Assembly: GCF_000424545.1 (NCBI RefSeq)
Contig: NZ_AUKC01000044.1
Span: 1-34,850, forward strand
Source: Butyrivibrio sp. NC3005
GTDB lineage: Bacteria > Bacillota > Clostridia > Lachnospirales > Lachnospiraceae
DNA: 34,850 nt
Direction: 5' to 3'
This document shows positions 8,979 through 17,506 of this stretch, one piece after another. Positions within the stretch are counted from its first letter, which is position 1; every line of letters begins with the position of its first letter. The notes beneath the pieces are model-generated. The model was not told where the DNA came from. It was given only the letters and a program-made list of their open reading frames with translations, and made no database searches. Made by a program: the position numbers and the translations under genes.

Positions 8979-10469
8979 ATGGGAAAAGAAACTGGATTTC
9001 TAGAATTTAAAAGAACAGACAACATAGATGTTTTGCCACAGGATAGAATTAAAAATTTCGATGAATTTCACAAAGCACTAGATACAGACAGTAGGCGCAA
9101 ACAAGCTGCAAGATGCATGAATTGCGGAGTTCCATTCTGCCAGTCAGCTATGAATCTTAGCGGAATGGTTACAGGGTGTCCTCTTCATAATCTGATTCCT
9201 GAGTGGAATGATGAAATATATAAAGGTCATGACAAGCATGCATTCAACAGATTGCATAAAACAAGTAATTTTCCAGAGTTTACAGGACGAGTATGTCCTG
9301 CACTCTGCGAAAAAGCATGTATTAATTCACAAAATGGTGATGCTGTTACAGTTCACGATAATGAATTGTATCTTGTTGAAACTGCATTTAAGAATGGTTA
9401 TATAAAGCCTGAAGTGCCTTCTATAAGAAGTGGCAAAAAAGTGGCAGTTGTCGGAAGTGGTCCTTCAGGTCTTGCTGTTGCAGATGAGCTTAATCACAGA
9501 GGGCATATTGTTGAAGTATATGAACGTGAAGATGAAATAGGTGGTCTTCTCATGTACGGAATTCCTAACATGAAGCTTGATAAGAGCGTAATAAAGAGAA
9601 GAAGAAAACTTATGGAGGATGAAGGCATTGTTTTCCATACAAATACTAACATCGTGGCAGGTGAAAAGGCAAATGAGCTTTTAAACAGTTTTGACGCCGT
9701 AGTCTTGTGTTGTGGATCCAAAAAGGCAAGGAGTCTTCCTATTGCGGACCCTGAAAAAGTTAAAGGCGTATACAATGCGGTAGATTTTCTGACACAGACT
9801 ACAAAAGCTCTTATGAAAGCTGATTCTACAAGTGTAGAGGCCCTTGAAAAACAGGGGGGATTTATCAGCGCCAAGGGAAAGAATGTTGTAATCGTTGGAG
9901 GTGGTGATACAGGAAATGACTGTATTGCTACATCAATTAGGCATGGTGCCAAGAGCGTTACCGCGCTTGAAATGATGCCGAACCCTCCAAAAGAAAGAAC
10001 TGATAAAAATCCATGGCCGGAATGGCCAAAGGTTCTGAAGACAGATTATGGTCATCAGGAAGCAATTTATCTTTACGGGAAAGATCCTAGAGAGTATGAA
10101 ACAACTGTAAAAACTATAGCAGTGGATAAAAAAGGCAATATAAAGCAAATCGAAACTGTTAAGGTGACTTTTAGAGATGGTAAACTTGTGGAGGTACCTA
10201 ATTCTGAAAAGACAATCAAGTGTGAAATGCTCTTAATTGCTGCTGGTTTTGTTGGATGCGAAGATTACACTGCAGAGGCATTTTCTGTTAGAAGAAGTCA
10301 GAGAGGTACAGTTCTTACTGCAGACGATTCATATCATGTAGCAGGTAGTAAGATTTTTTGTGCAGGAGATATGCATAGAGGACAATCTCTTGTAGTTTGG
10401 GCAATTGCTGAAGGAAGAGCCTGTGCAAGAGAAGTTGATGAATATCTTATGGGTTATTCAAATCTTTGA
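8979..10469 (+). CDS. gltD: Glutamate synthase (NADPH) small subunit
   Basis: Electron-input subunit of GOGAT, passing electrons from NADPH through FAD and Fe-S clusters to GltB. N-terminal cysteine motifs CMNCGVPFCQ, GCPLHNLIPEWND and CPALCEKAC bind two 4Fe-4S clusters. VAVVGSGPSGLAVADEL is the FAD Rossmann motif and VVIVGGGDTGNDC the NADPH site. The start at 8979 (MGKETGFLEF) is preferred over the in-frame ATG at 8967: the ribosome site TAGGAG (8961-8966) directly abuts 8967, and family members begin MGK-TGFLE. The product is 496 aa. It is the last gene of the operon, followed by a strong terminator. Confidence 0.95.
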   Translation: MGKETGFLEFKRTDNIDVLPQDRIKNFDEFHKALDTDSRRKQAARCMNCGVPFCQSAMNLSGMVTGCPLHNLIPEWNDEIYKGHDKHAFNRLHKTSNFPEFTGRVCPALCEKACINSQNGDAVTVHDNELYLVETAFKNGYIKPEVPSIRSGKKVAVVGSGPSGLAVADELNHRGHIVEVYEREDEIGGLLMYGIPNMKLDKSVIKRRRKLMEDEGIVFHTNTNIVAGEKANELLNSFDAVVLCCGSKKARSLPIADPEKVKGVYNAVDFLTQTTKALMKADSTSVEALEKQGGFISAKGKNVVIVGGGDTGNDCIATSIRHGAKSVTALEMMPNPPKERTDKNPWPEWPKVLKTDYGHQEAIYLYGKDPREYETTVKTIAVDKKGNIKQIETVKVTFRDGKLVEVPNSEKTIKCEMLLIAAGFVGCEDYTAEAFSVRRSQRGTVLTADDSYHVAGSKIFCAGDMHRGQSLVVWAIAEGRACAREVDEYLMGYSNL

Positions 10470-10510
10470 TATAACAAGAAAATAATCTTAGATATTGGCA
10501 AAAAGGTGTG

Positions 10511-10556
10511 AATCCTTGATTAGGTTGTATTTTTGCAATCTAATCAAGGATTTTTT
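10511..10556 (+). terminator. Terminator of the nitrogen operon
   Basis: AATCCTTGATTAG (10511-10523) pairs perfectly with CTAATCAAGGATT (10540-10552). The stem is prolonged inward by GTTG/CAAT (one G-T pair) and followed by a T run to 10556. It lies 42 bp after the gltD stop. Confidence 0.9.
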
Positions 10557-10671
10557 GCTGTTGAGTGATTAAAGTTGTTAAAAACATTATCTTGTTTTTT
10601 TATTTACAGTTTTACTAAAGCTAAAAGTGGTAATAATAAACTGACGATTTACTAAAAAACGTATTTTATAC

Positions 10672-10700
10672 TTGTTACACCTAAAAACCTTGTATATAAT
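10672..10700 (+). promoter_or_regulatory. Promoter of the flippase-like gene
   Basis: TTGTTA at 10672-10677, a 17-bp spacer and a perfect TATAAT at 10695-10700. Predicted start near 10707, about 40 bp before the gene at 10749. Confidence 0.65.
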
Positions 10701-10748
10701 GGTATAGGTGTCATAGCCACAATCCTGGAAATAGAGGTTTTGTTTTAA

Positions 10749-11780
10749 ATGAATAGTTCGCAGAAAAAGAAGGTTTTTTGGATGCTTTTCTCTGTTTTTC
10801 TGTCAGCATTTACTATCTGGACAGTTTTAAAACAGAATGAAAATATGTCCTTTTCTATGCTTATTGATATACTTGGCAAGACAGATAAAAGGTGGATGAT
10901 TGCAGCTTTTGCATCGGCAGGATTATTTGTATTTTTTGAGGGTGTAGCGATATGCTCGATTTTAAAAGGAATATCGTATAAAAGAAGTTTGAAAAAAGGC
11001 ATTATATATAGTACATCAGATGTATATTTTTCAGCAATAACGCCGTCTGCTACAGGAGGACAGCCTGCAAGTGCATATTTCATGCATAAGGATGGAATTC
11101 CTGTCGGAGTTGCTTCTGCTGCACTGATTTTAAATATTATGTTATATACTGCGTCTATAGTATTTTTGGGAATAATAGCGATGATATTGACGCCGCAGTG
11201 TTTTTTTAGCTTCGGACTTCCGGCAAAATTACTTATAATTCTCGGGTTGTTTGGTCTAACATTAACCACTGTTTTTTTTCTTACAGTATTGGTTAAAAGT
11301 GAAAAGATTTTTTCATTATTATCAAAGCTTCTGAATTTCCTTCACAAGAAAAAGGTTATTCACAGACTTGAACCAAGAATAAAAAAGTTGTATAAGATTC
11401 AGGATGATTATAATAACTGTTCGAGACTTCTTGCTGGAAAGACATCAATTCTTGTAAAAGCATTTTTCTGGAATATTCTTCAGAGAACTGCACAGATAAT
11501 TGTTCCTGCTCTTGTATATCTTGCAATGGGTGGTGACAGGCATCTGTTTACAGTACTGTTTTCCAAACAGTGTCTTATTACTATTGGATATAATTTTGTT
11601 CCGATTCCAGGTGCTATGGGAATAGCGGATTATTTGATGATTGATGGTTTTTCAAGTGTTATTTCTACTGATGAAGCTTTTCTCTTAGAGATGATTAGCA
11701 GATGTATTACATTCTATATTTGTGTAGCGGCCAGTGGTCTTATTACACTTGCTGCATATTTACGAAAAAGAAAGAAATAA
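10749..11780 (+). CDS. Flippase-like (LPG synthase TM domain, UPF0104) membrane protein
   Basis: A 343-aa polytopic membrane protein with about eight hydrophobic segments and basic loops. The stretch FSAITPSATGGQPASAYFMH (about 95-114) matches the conserved TPSxxGGxP region of the lysylphosphatidylglycerol synthase transmembrane family. A second family-like segment NFVPIPGAMGIADYL lies near residues 280-295. Members with only this domain, as here, are thought to move or handle lipid-linked substrates; the aminoacyltransferase domain of MprF is absent. The ribosome site is weak (AGAGG). It has its own promoter and terminator, so it is monocistronic. The substrate cannot be told from sequence. 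Confidence 0.82.
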   Translation: MNSSQKKKVFWMLFSVFLSAFTIWTVLKQNENMSFSMLIDILGKTDKRWMIAAFASAGLFVFFEGVAICSILKGISYKRSLKKGIIYSTSDVYFSAITPSATGGQPASAYFMHKDGIPVGVASAALILNIMLYTASIVFLGIIAMILTPQCFFSFGLPAKLLIILGLFGLTLTTVFFLTVLVKSEKIFSLLSKLLNFLHKKKVIHRLEPRIKKLYKIQDDYNNCSRLLAGKTSILVKAFFWNILQRTAQIIVPALVYLAMGGDRHLFTVLFSKQCLITIGYNFVPIPGAMGIADYLMIDGFSSVISTDEAFLLEMISRCITFYICVAASGLITLAAYLRKRKK

Positions 11781-12205
11781 ATTCAAGGAAGAAATAAGCA
11801 AGCATAATCTTTGTAAAATATAAGAATCAAAAATTTTAGATAAAACTTTAATATGTGTAAATAGATATGTTTGAAAGAGCATAGCCTAGATGATGATAGA
11901 TTATTTAGAGCTATAGCTCTTTTTTTGATACATTAAGTTTTTACTTTATCATAGGCATAAGAGAGGGAGAAGAAGCTTAATCGGTAAGATTTTTTAACCG
12001 ATAATTAGAATATAGTAATGCCATCTTTATTATAAAATTTTCATGATTTGTCGAGAATTCGTTTATCATGTCGAAGCAGTGCAATATTCCCATGACTATA
12101 TATGTATTGCTACTGCCGCAACACTTGTTGGGAGGTTGGATTAAAAAGTGGAACAAAAAGTACAAATAAGTTAGGAATTACCATTGTTTCGAGGAAGGAG
12201 AAGTA
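11781..12205 (+). other. 425-bp intergenic region before the membrane/DUF6765 cassette
   Basis: It holds the terminator above and a weak promoter candidate TTGATA (11925-11930), 16 bp, TATCAT (11947-11952). A small hairpin ATCGGT/ACCGAT (11980-12002) follows. If that promoter is used, the next operon has a leader of about 250 nt. A 62-codon minus-strand ORF at 11977-12165 has no convincing ribosome site or recognisable domain and is not called. Confidence 0.5.
11874..11927 (+). terminator. Terminator after the flippase-like gene
   Basis: AAAGAGCATAGC (11874-11885) can pair with GCTATAGCTCTTT (about 11910-11922) with one bulged A. Alternatively AGAGC/GCTCT (11907-11920) forms a compact hairpin with loop TATA. 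A run of seven T follows (11920-11926). The two foldings are mutually exclusive. Confidence 0.65.
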
Positions 12206-12769
12206 ATGAACACTGTATTATTTGAACCCCAAAATGAAGAGATACAGATTCAACTTCGGCGTCATCAGGATGCATTGGCTCTAAGTGGTGGGATGGTAAT
12301 CGTCATGTCACTATGGGATATCATCAAACTCTTTATTACTTTTTTTCTTGGAGAAGAATCAATTTCAAAATTAATTGAGATTGTTATGAATCAGAGTGGT
12401 GCAGATCTTATAGGTACGGAATATGAACAAATAGTGAATATCATCTTGTGGATATTCTTTTTGTTGATACTGTTTTTGTTTAGTGGAATTGTATTTCTAT
12501 ACCACCTTTACATTGGGTTGAATGCTTTTAGAGCCGGACGGTCAACAGCCAAAAAGCGTAATAAGTTTTATCTTGTGGTGACTTTATTTAGCGCGTTATT
12601 CACTGGAGTGCTTATTTTAAGTAATATTTTTAACTGTATCAGAAAAAAAGATATGAGCGGAAATATAGATTTGGCCTATTTCATAATGGAAGTTACTGCA
12701 TTTATTAATTATGTTTCCATTTTATATTCGTCTAATAAAATAAAAAGTCTAAAAAAGCAGGAGGCATAA
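12206..12769 (+). CDS. Hypothetical four-helix membrane protein
   Basis: 187 aa, not recognised. A charged N-terminal segment (1-24, rich in Gln/Glu/Arg) is followed by hydrophobic segments at about 27-48, 76-104, 121-142 and 155-175, with basic loops (RAGRSTAKKRNK near 108-119) and a lysine-rich C-terminus. GAGGAAGGAG lies 6 bases before ATG. Its stop is separated by one base from the next ATG, so it is translated with the HdeD-like protein and the DUF6765 protein. The two membrane proteins may form a complex (inference). Confidence 0.75.
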   Translation: MNTVLFEPQNEEIQIQLRRHQDALALSGGMVIVMSLWDIIKLFITFFLGEESISKLIEIVMNQSGADLIGTEYEQIVNIILWIFFLLILFLFSGIVFLYHLYIGLNAFRAGRSTAKKRNKFYLVVTLFSALFTGVLILSNIFNCIRKKDMSGNIDLAYFIMEVTAFINYVSILYSSNKIKSLKKQEA

Positions 12770-12770
12770 A

Positions 12771-13301
12771 ATGACAATTTGGCAGAGATTAAGAAAGATA
12801 TTGTTTGCTTTTTTAATGATTCTAATTGGCATAGCGATGCTTGCTTTTGGGGAAAGAGCATATATGGCCATTATTGGCGTCTTTTCTATTTCATTGGAAA
12901 TCATAGGACTGCGTATGCTTTGGTTTTATTTCCGGATGGCTCGACACATGGTCGGTGGTAGAACTATTCTATTTCGTGGAGTTCTATTTTTGGATTTTGG
13001 AATCTTTACGGGTTCTCTTGCATGGGTACCTAGAGTGTATGTACTAATGTATTTAGCAGGGACATTGGCTTTTTCTGGTATTGTTGATCTTGTGGGCGCA
13101 AATGAAGCAAGAGGAATTAATAGCTCATGGAAATTTAAGACTTTTCAGGGTGTAGTTAAGGTGATGTTTGCGATTATATGTCTTATCTTTATGAGAAGTG
13201 GAGCAAGAGTTGTAAATATCTGTGCAGCTGGATTTATTTTTTCAGCAGTAATGAGTATTGTTAATGCATTACGTCGTCAGCAGGTAATAACGATAGATTA
13301 A
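12771..13301 (+). CDS. HdeD/DUF308-like membrane protein
   Basis: 176 aa with about six hydrophobic segments (roughly 9-26, 30-50, 63-80, 84-104, 122-142, 147-165). The small repeated hairpins of helices and the pattern of glycines resemble the HdeD/DUF308 family, whose E. coli member is linked to acid resistance; the function of most members is unknown. The ribosome site AGGAGG overlaps the end of the preceding gene (one-base gap). The DUF6765 gene starts 17 bp downstream. The assignment rests on topology and general resemblance, not on a diagnostic residue. Confidence 0.65.
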   Translation: MTIWQRLRKILFAFLMILIGIAMLAFGERAYMAIIGVFSISLEIIGLRMLWFYFRMARHMVGGRTILFRGVLFLDFGIFTGSLAWVPRVYVLMYLAGTLAFSGIVDLVGANEARGINSSWKFKTFQGVVKVMFAIICLIFMRSGARVVNICAAGFIFSAVMSIVNALRRQQVITID

Positions 13302-13318
13302 ACAGGAGCAGAGAAAAA

Positions 13319-14401
13319 ATGCAGGGAGATTTTCATTATTACGCAACTTACTGCGCTGCATTACTTGCGGGGTACGATCATAAAAGCAGCGTTGATATAT
13401 GTCATGCAGCCCAGTTGGTAGATCACTGTTCACGTACTTGGTTGAAAAAATCAGGTGGACCTTCGCAGGCTGCGACAACACAGCTTCAATCGGAGCTTTT
13501 ACAGGCAAGGACAGACCCTCTAGGTTTATGTGACATAACAAGAATATGGTCATCTTTCCATTTTCTTCCGAGGGATTTATATGCAGAGGTCAATATAGGT
13601 TCAAAGAATTATAAAGACAAATACCGACTAATATGCGGGCCAAATGGAAATCTGTTGGTAGATACAGTAACACTTGCAAAGGACAAGGGAATGGAAGCTG
13701 CTGGTGTTGCAATGCATGTTCTCGCAGATACTTGGGCTCATACATATTTTGCTGGAACACCTTCTCTGGTTATTAATAATACAAACTGGTATTTTTATGA
13801 GCTTTTATCAGAGGATGGTATGAAAATAGAACGTAGGCGGATAAAGTTTTCTCATAATCCTTCGGCTTCTGAGAACGTTGACAAGCCAGTTTATGTTGGG
13901 AGTGTTTATCAATCTGATGAAAATTCCATCATGAATCTTGGACATGGTCGCGCAGGACATTTGCCTGACTATAGTTTTATACGATATGTTTATCTTCCTG
14001 CCTGGGGTGGATACAAGGAGATTATTAAAGATAACCCAAATGATTATGAGCAGGCGTTTGCTCAGATGGTATATGCTCTTAGATACCTTAAAGGAGCAGT
14101 AAATGTTTTTAAAAAAGAAACCTATGCTACGGAAATAATTCATCCACACATAGATAGAATTCGCGGGATAATCTCAAAGAGACAGGTTGATGCCTCTAGT
14201 GATTGGAAATCTTGGGGTGAGAGTCTTTCAGGCGAAGTAATTCCTGATTTTAATAAGGATGAGCATATCGAACAGTATCTTCAAAGCATAAATAAGTCTG
14301 ACACATATCTTGGTCGATTTTTCGAGGCGGCACTTTTGCAGAAACAGATGGTAGCAAGAAAAATAATAGAATCGGGGAACCAGCTGGTAGGATTTAAATA
14401 G
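13319..14401 (+). CDS. DUF6765 family protein with a zinc-phospholipase-C-like His/Asp set
   Basis: 360 aa, no signal peptide. The opening FHYYATYCAALLAGY and AAQLVDH are typical of DUF6765 proteins. Potential metal ligands appear in an order reminiscent of zinc-dependent phospholipase C/S1-P1 nuclease folds: H6, D35-H36, H133-x3-D137-x3-H141 (in HVLADTWAHTYFAG), and H209, H214, D217 (in GHGRAGHLPD). The homology to phospholipase C is my inference from this spacing and is not established. It is third in a cassette with two membrane proteins (gap 17 bp, ribosome site AGGAG). The substrate is unknown; a membrane lipid or cyclic nucleotide are possibilities. Confidence 0.72.
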   Translation: MQGDFHYYATYCAALLAGYDHKSSVDICHAAQLVDHCSRTWLKKSGGPSQAATTQLQSELLQARTDPLGLCDITRIWSSFHFLPRDLYAEVNIGSKNYKDKYRLICGPNGNLLVDTVTLAKDKGMEAAGVAMHVLADTWAHTYFAGTPSLVINNTNWYFYELLSEDGMKIERRRIKFSHNPSASENVDKPVYVGSVYQSDENSIMNLGHGRAGHLPDYSFIRYVYLPAWGGYKEIIKDNPNDYEQAFAQMVYALRYLKGAVNVFKKETYATEIIHPHIDRIRGIISKRQVDASSDWKSWGESLSGEVIPDFNKDEHIEQYLQSINKSDTYLGRFFEAALLQKQMVARKIIESGNQLVGFK

Positions 14402-14417
14402 CGCATTTTTTATATAT

Positions 14418-14446
14418 TTGAAATTCTGAATAATATTCGATAGATA
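14418..14446 (+). promoter_or_regulatory. Possible promoter of the M13 peptidase/ABC operon
   Basis: TTGAAA (14418-14423), a 17-bp spacer and TAGATA (14441-14446), 28 bp before the peptidase ATG. The -10 is poor, so the genes may instead be read from the cassette upstream; no terminator is visible between them. Confidence 0.35.
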
Positions 14447-14473
14447 AAACGTATTGAGTAGGAGAAGGAGCTA

Positions 14474-16636
14474 ATGAGAAATTACAAATGTAGAGTTTTA
14501 AGAAAGGTCACATCACTGGTTATTGCTGCTACTTTGCTTTTTGCGTTTACAGGATGTAAAAATGGTGCGAGTAAGACAGATTTAGACACAATTGAAGAAG
14601 AAAAAAGTTCTGATTTTTCCGGTACTCCAGGTTTAGGAAAATGGGTTGATTCCGACATTATTGGTGCTGTTAAACATAATGATAATATACGGCTTCAAGA
14701 TGACTTTGCTGCGGCTGTAAATAAAGATTATATCCTATCTGCTGTTATTGATCCTGCATATGAAGAAGCTAGCACGATTCTTGATGCAACTAAGCTTATA
14801 TATGAAAGGTGCATGGATATTGCGGCTGATAATGCTATGTCAGGTAACAATGTAGAAAACTATAAGGCTTTGGTTAAGTTACATTCAAATTGGGATGAGC
14901 GGAACAAGCTTGGTGTAAAACCTCTTGAAAAATATCTTTCAGATATACAGAGTATATCTTCAATAAATGAACTTACAAATTATCAGGGAAATACTATGAA
15001 AAATCCTTTTTGTCTTGGATTGCTAATACCAGCATCAGTAGGAGCACAACTGCAGTTTCCAGAAAAGAGCACGTTAAATCTTGAAACTCCAAAGCTCTCT
15101 CTTGGGGATATTTCATCATATCTTGAATATACTAGTAACACATTATCAGCCAAGGAAAGAACAGATGATGTTGTTGGATACTTTCTTGGAAGGCTTGGCT
15201 ATTCCGAAAAAGAGATTAAGGTTATTCTAAAAGGTAATTATAGAATAGAAACTTTTATCGCAAGAAATAGTAATATTGATTATTTTGGTATCACAGAAAT
15301 GTTTACGCAGGCTCAGAATAACAGAGAAGAGATAAATGACTTACAAGGAGACTATCCGCTTTTGCAGATATTGGATAGCAGAGGATATACTGAATGCAAT
15401 AATTATTATGTGGATTATTCATATCTAAAATCTTTATCTAAAATTTATACTGAAAAGAATCTTGAGGATATTAAGTCTTTTCTAATGGTTCAAACTATCG
15501 ATTCAGTTAAGTATCTTCTTGATTTGGAATCATATAAAAAAATGGTTGAAATGTACACTCCAAGTGGTGGGAATAATTATGAAATTTCAGATGGCCAGCG
15601 AAGTGTTCTGTTTAGAAATGATGTAAAAACCTGTGGTTTTCTGCCACTATTGGACTCTTTGTACTTGGAAAAATATTTTATGGGTAACGAAAAAACAAAT
15701 CAGATAAAAGAATACACAGATTCGATTATAAAGGCTTACTCAAAAATACTAGATGAAGAGGACTGGATGTCAGATGATACAAGGGATGCTGCAAAAGAAA
15801 AATTGCAAAAGATGGCTTTGCATCTTATAAAACCTGATAATATTGCAGATTATTCGGTTGTTAGAATAAAAAATTATGAAGAAGGAGGAAATCTTGTTGA
15901 TGCTGCTGCCGAAGGCAGACGCGTAGAAGAAGCTCACAGGATAGTTAAAAGTGCAGATTCAAAGTGGGACAGATTTAGATGGGATATTTATGACACAAAT
16001 AGATCTACTACTGAGGTAAATTGCGTTTACTATAATAACGAAAATGGTATCTATATAATGTCGGGATATGTGGCTGTGTGTGATGCTGCATTTGGTGAAA
16101 ATGCATCGCTTGAGCAGTTTGCTGGAATAGTTGGTACTACAATTGGTCATGAGATAACCCATGGATTTGATTCAAACGGAACAAAGTTTGATTTGTACGG
16201 TCGACAGTTTGATGAAGATAGAATAAGCATTGACTGGATGGAACCACAGGATAGGTCAAAGATGGATGAAAAGGCATCGAAGCTTTCGGGGTATTTCTCA
16301 ATGGCAAGGCCAATTTCTGGACAACAGAAAGTAAATGGTAGTCTGGTAAAAGATGAAGCTATAGCTGATATGGGAGGTGTCAAATCTGTACTATATGCGG
16401 CTCGAGAAATGCCTGATTTTAATTATGATGAGTTTTTCAGAGCTTTTGCAAGGCAATATGCTCAACAGACAAATGAGAAAAGTGAACTAGGCGCTATGAA
16501 AGGTGATGTACATCCACTTCAGTTTTATAGGATAAATATTGTGCTTCAGCAATATGATGAATTCATCAAAACTTATGATATAAAGCCAGGAGACGGAATG
16601 TACTTAAGCCCTGAAAAAAGAGTTAATGTCTGGTGA
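14474..16636 (+). CDS. M13 family zinc metallopeptidase (neprilysin/PepO-like), lipoprotein
   Basis: A 720-aa extracellular lipoprotein. The signal peptide (KVTSLVIAATLLFAF) ends in a lipobox FTGC with Cys28. The peptidase M13 N-terminal lobe covers about 60-430 and the catalytic domain about 500-720. The zinc site is H559-E560-I-T-H563 followed by E628-x3-D632 (EAIADMGG), both intact. The family substrate-binding motif NAYY is altered to NCVYYNNENG. M13 enzymes cut peptides of under about 50 residues. Ribosome site GGAGAAGGAG. The ABC exporter genes begin 24 bp downstream, so the enzyme may process or degrade a peptide that the exporter handles (inference). Confidence 0.9.
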   Translation: MRNYKCRVLRKVTSLVIAATLLFAFTGCKNGASKTDLDTIEEEKSSDFSGTPGLGKWVDSDIIGAVKHNDNIRLQDDFAAAVNKDYILSAVIDPAYEEASTILDATKLIYERCMDIAADNAMSGNNVENYKALVKLHSNWDERNKLGVKPLEKYLSDIQSISSINELTNYQGNTMKNPFCLGLLIPASVGAQLQFPEKSTLNLETPKLSLGDISSYLEYTSNTLSAKERTDDVVGYFLGRLGYSEKEIKVILKGNYRIETFIARNSNIDYFGITEMFTQAQNNREEINDLQGDYPLLQILDSRGYTECNNYYVDYSYLKSLSKIYTEKNLEDIKSFLMVQTIDSVKYLLDLESYKKMVEMYTPSGGNNYEISDGQRSVLFRNDVKTCGFLPLLDSLYLEKYFMGNEKTNQIKEYTDSIIKAYSKILDEEDWMSDDTRDAAKEKLQKMALHLIKPDNIADYSVVRIKNYEEGGNLVDAAAEGRRVEEAHRIVKSADSKWDRFRWDIYDTNRSTTEVNCVYYNNENGIYIMSGYVAVCDAAFGENASLEQFAGIVGTTIGHEITHGFDSNGTKFDLYGRQFDEDRISIDWMEPQDRSKMDEKASKLSGYFSMARPISGQQKVNGSLVKDEAIADMGGVKSVLYAAREMPDFNYDEFFRAFARQYAQQTNEKSELGAMKGDVHPLQFYRINIVLQQYDEFIKTYDIKPGDGMYLSPEKRVNVW

Positions 16637-16660
16637 TTTCTTTTCAGGAAGGAGATAATT

Positions 16661-17506
16661 ATGGAATCAGATATTTCAAATGCAGCAATTAGGCTCGATA
16701 ACATAATCAAAAGTTATGGTAAACACGACGTACTAAAAGGTGTCACTATGCAAGTAAATAAAGGAGATATCTATGGTCTAGTGGGAAAAAACGGTGCAGG
16801 CAAAACCACTATTTTCAAAATGATCTTAGGATTATCAGAATATACTTCTGGTAGTGTTTCTATAGCTGGATCTCAGAATCGAAAAGAATTGTTTGAAAAC
16901 AGAGCAAAGGTGGGTTTTTTTGTAGGATCAAATTTTTATGGATATCTTTCAGGGAGAGCAAATCTGGAATATTATGCAGCAGCAAAAGGACTTAAGGGAA
17001 AAGAGCTAAAAAAAGAAGTGGATCGAGTTCTGAAGATTGTTGGTCTGACCGACGGGAAGGAAAAACAAAAGGCCAAGGGATATTCTCTTGGAATGAAACA
17101 GCGTCTTGGAATAGGAAATGCAATTCTTGGAAATCCGGATATCCTCATTCTGGATGAACCTACAAATGGTCTAGATCCTCAAGGTATTGCAGATATTCGC
17201 CATATGATACGACGATTTAGAGATGAGTTTGGAATGACAGTCATAGTTTCAAGTCATATTTTGGGAGAACTGGAAAATACCGCAGATCGTTTCGGAATAG
17301 TTCATAATGGCATTATAGCTAAAGAAATCACGCAGGATGATCTTTCTGCAAAGCGTCCTGAAGTTGAACTGACTGTTTCAGCTAGTAACCTAGAAAGAGC
17401 CAAAAGTATTCTTTCAGAGAATGGTATTGATATTCTTAAAGAGGGAAAAGAGAAAGTTACTCTAGAAGATTATTACTTTGAACTCATTGGAGGATCTAGT
17501 GAATGA
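16661..17506 (+). CDS. ABC-2 type exporter, ATP-binding protein
   Basis: A 281-aa cytoplasmic ATPase. Walker A GKNGAGKT (42-49), signature YSLGMKQRL (about 141-149), Walker B plus D-loop ILILDEPTNGLDP (about 160-172) and switch His in VSSHILGELE. The C-terminal extension after residue 215 is typical of drug/lantibiotic-type exporters. It overlaps the next gene by ATGA (17503-17506) and belongs with two permeases. Families with this layout (one ATPase, two different short permeases) often export or give immunity to antimicrobial peptides; no substrate gene is seen nearby. Confidence 0.92.
   Translation: MESDISNAAIRLDNIIKSYGKHDVLKGVTMQVNKGDIYGLVGKNGAGKTTIFKMILGLSEYTSGSVSIAGSQNRKELFENRAKVGFFVGSNFYGYLSGRANLEYYAAAKGLKGKELKKEVDRVLKIVGLTDGKEKQKAKGYSLGMKQRLGIGNAILGNPDILILDEPTNGLDPQGIADIRHMIRRFRDEFGMTVIVSSHILGELENTADRFGIVHNGIIAKEITQDDLSAKRPEVELTVSASNLERAKSILSENGIDILKEGKEKVTLEDYYFELIGGSSE

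Noticed and set aside
10745..11269. 174-codon minus-strand ORF opposite the flippase-like gene.
   Set aside because: The plus-strand frame has a promoter, membrane segments and family motifs; the antisense frame has none of these.
11977..12165. 62-codon minus-strand ORF in the intergenic region before the membrane cassette.
   Set aside because: No ribosome site, no domain I recognise, and it overlaps the probable leader of the next operon. It could be a gene remnant, but the sequence alone does not support a call.
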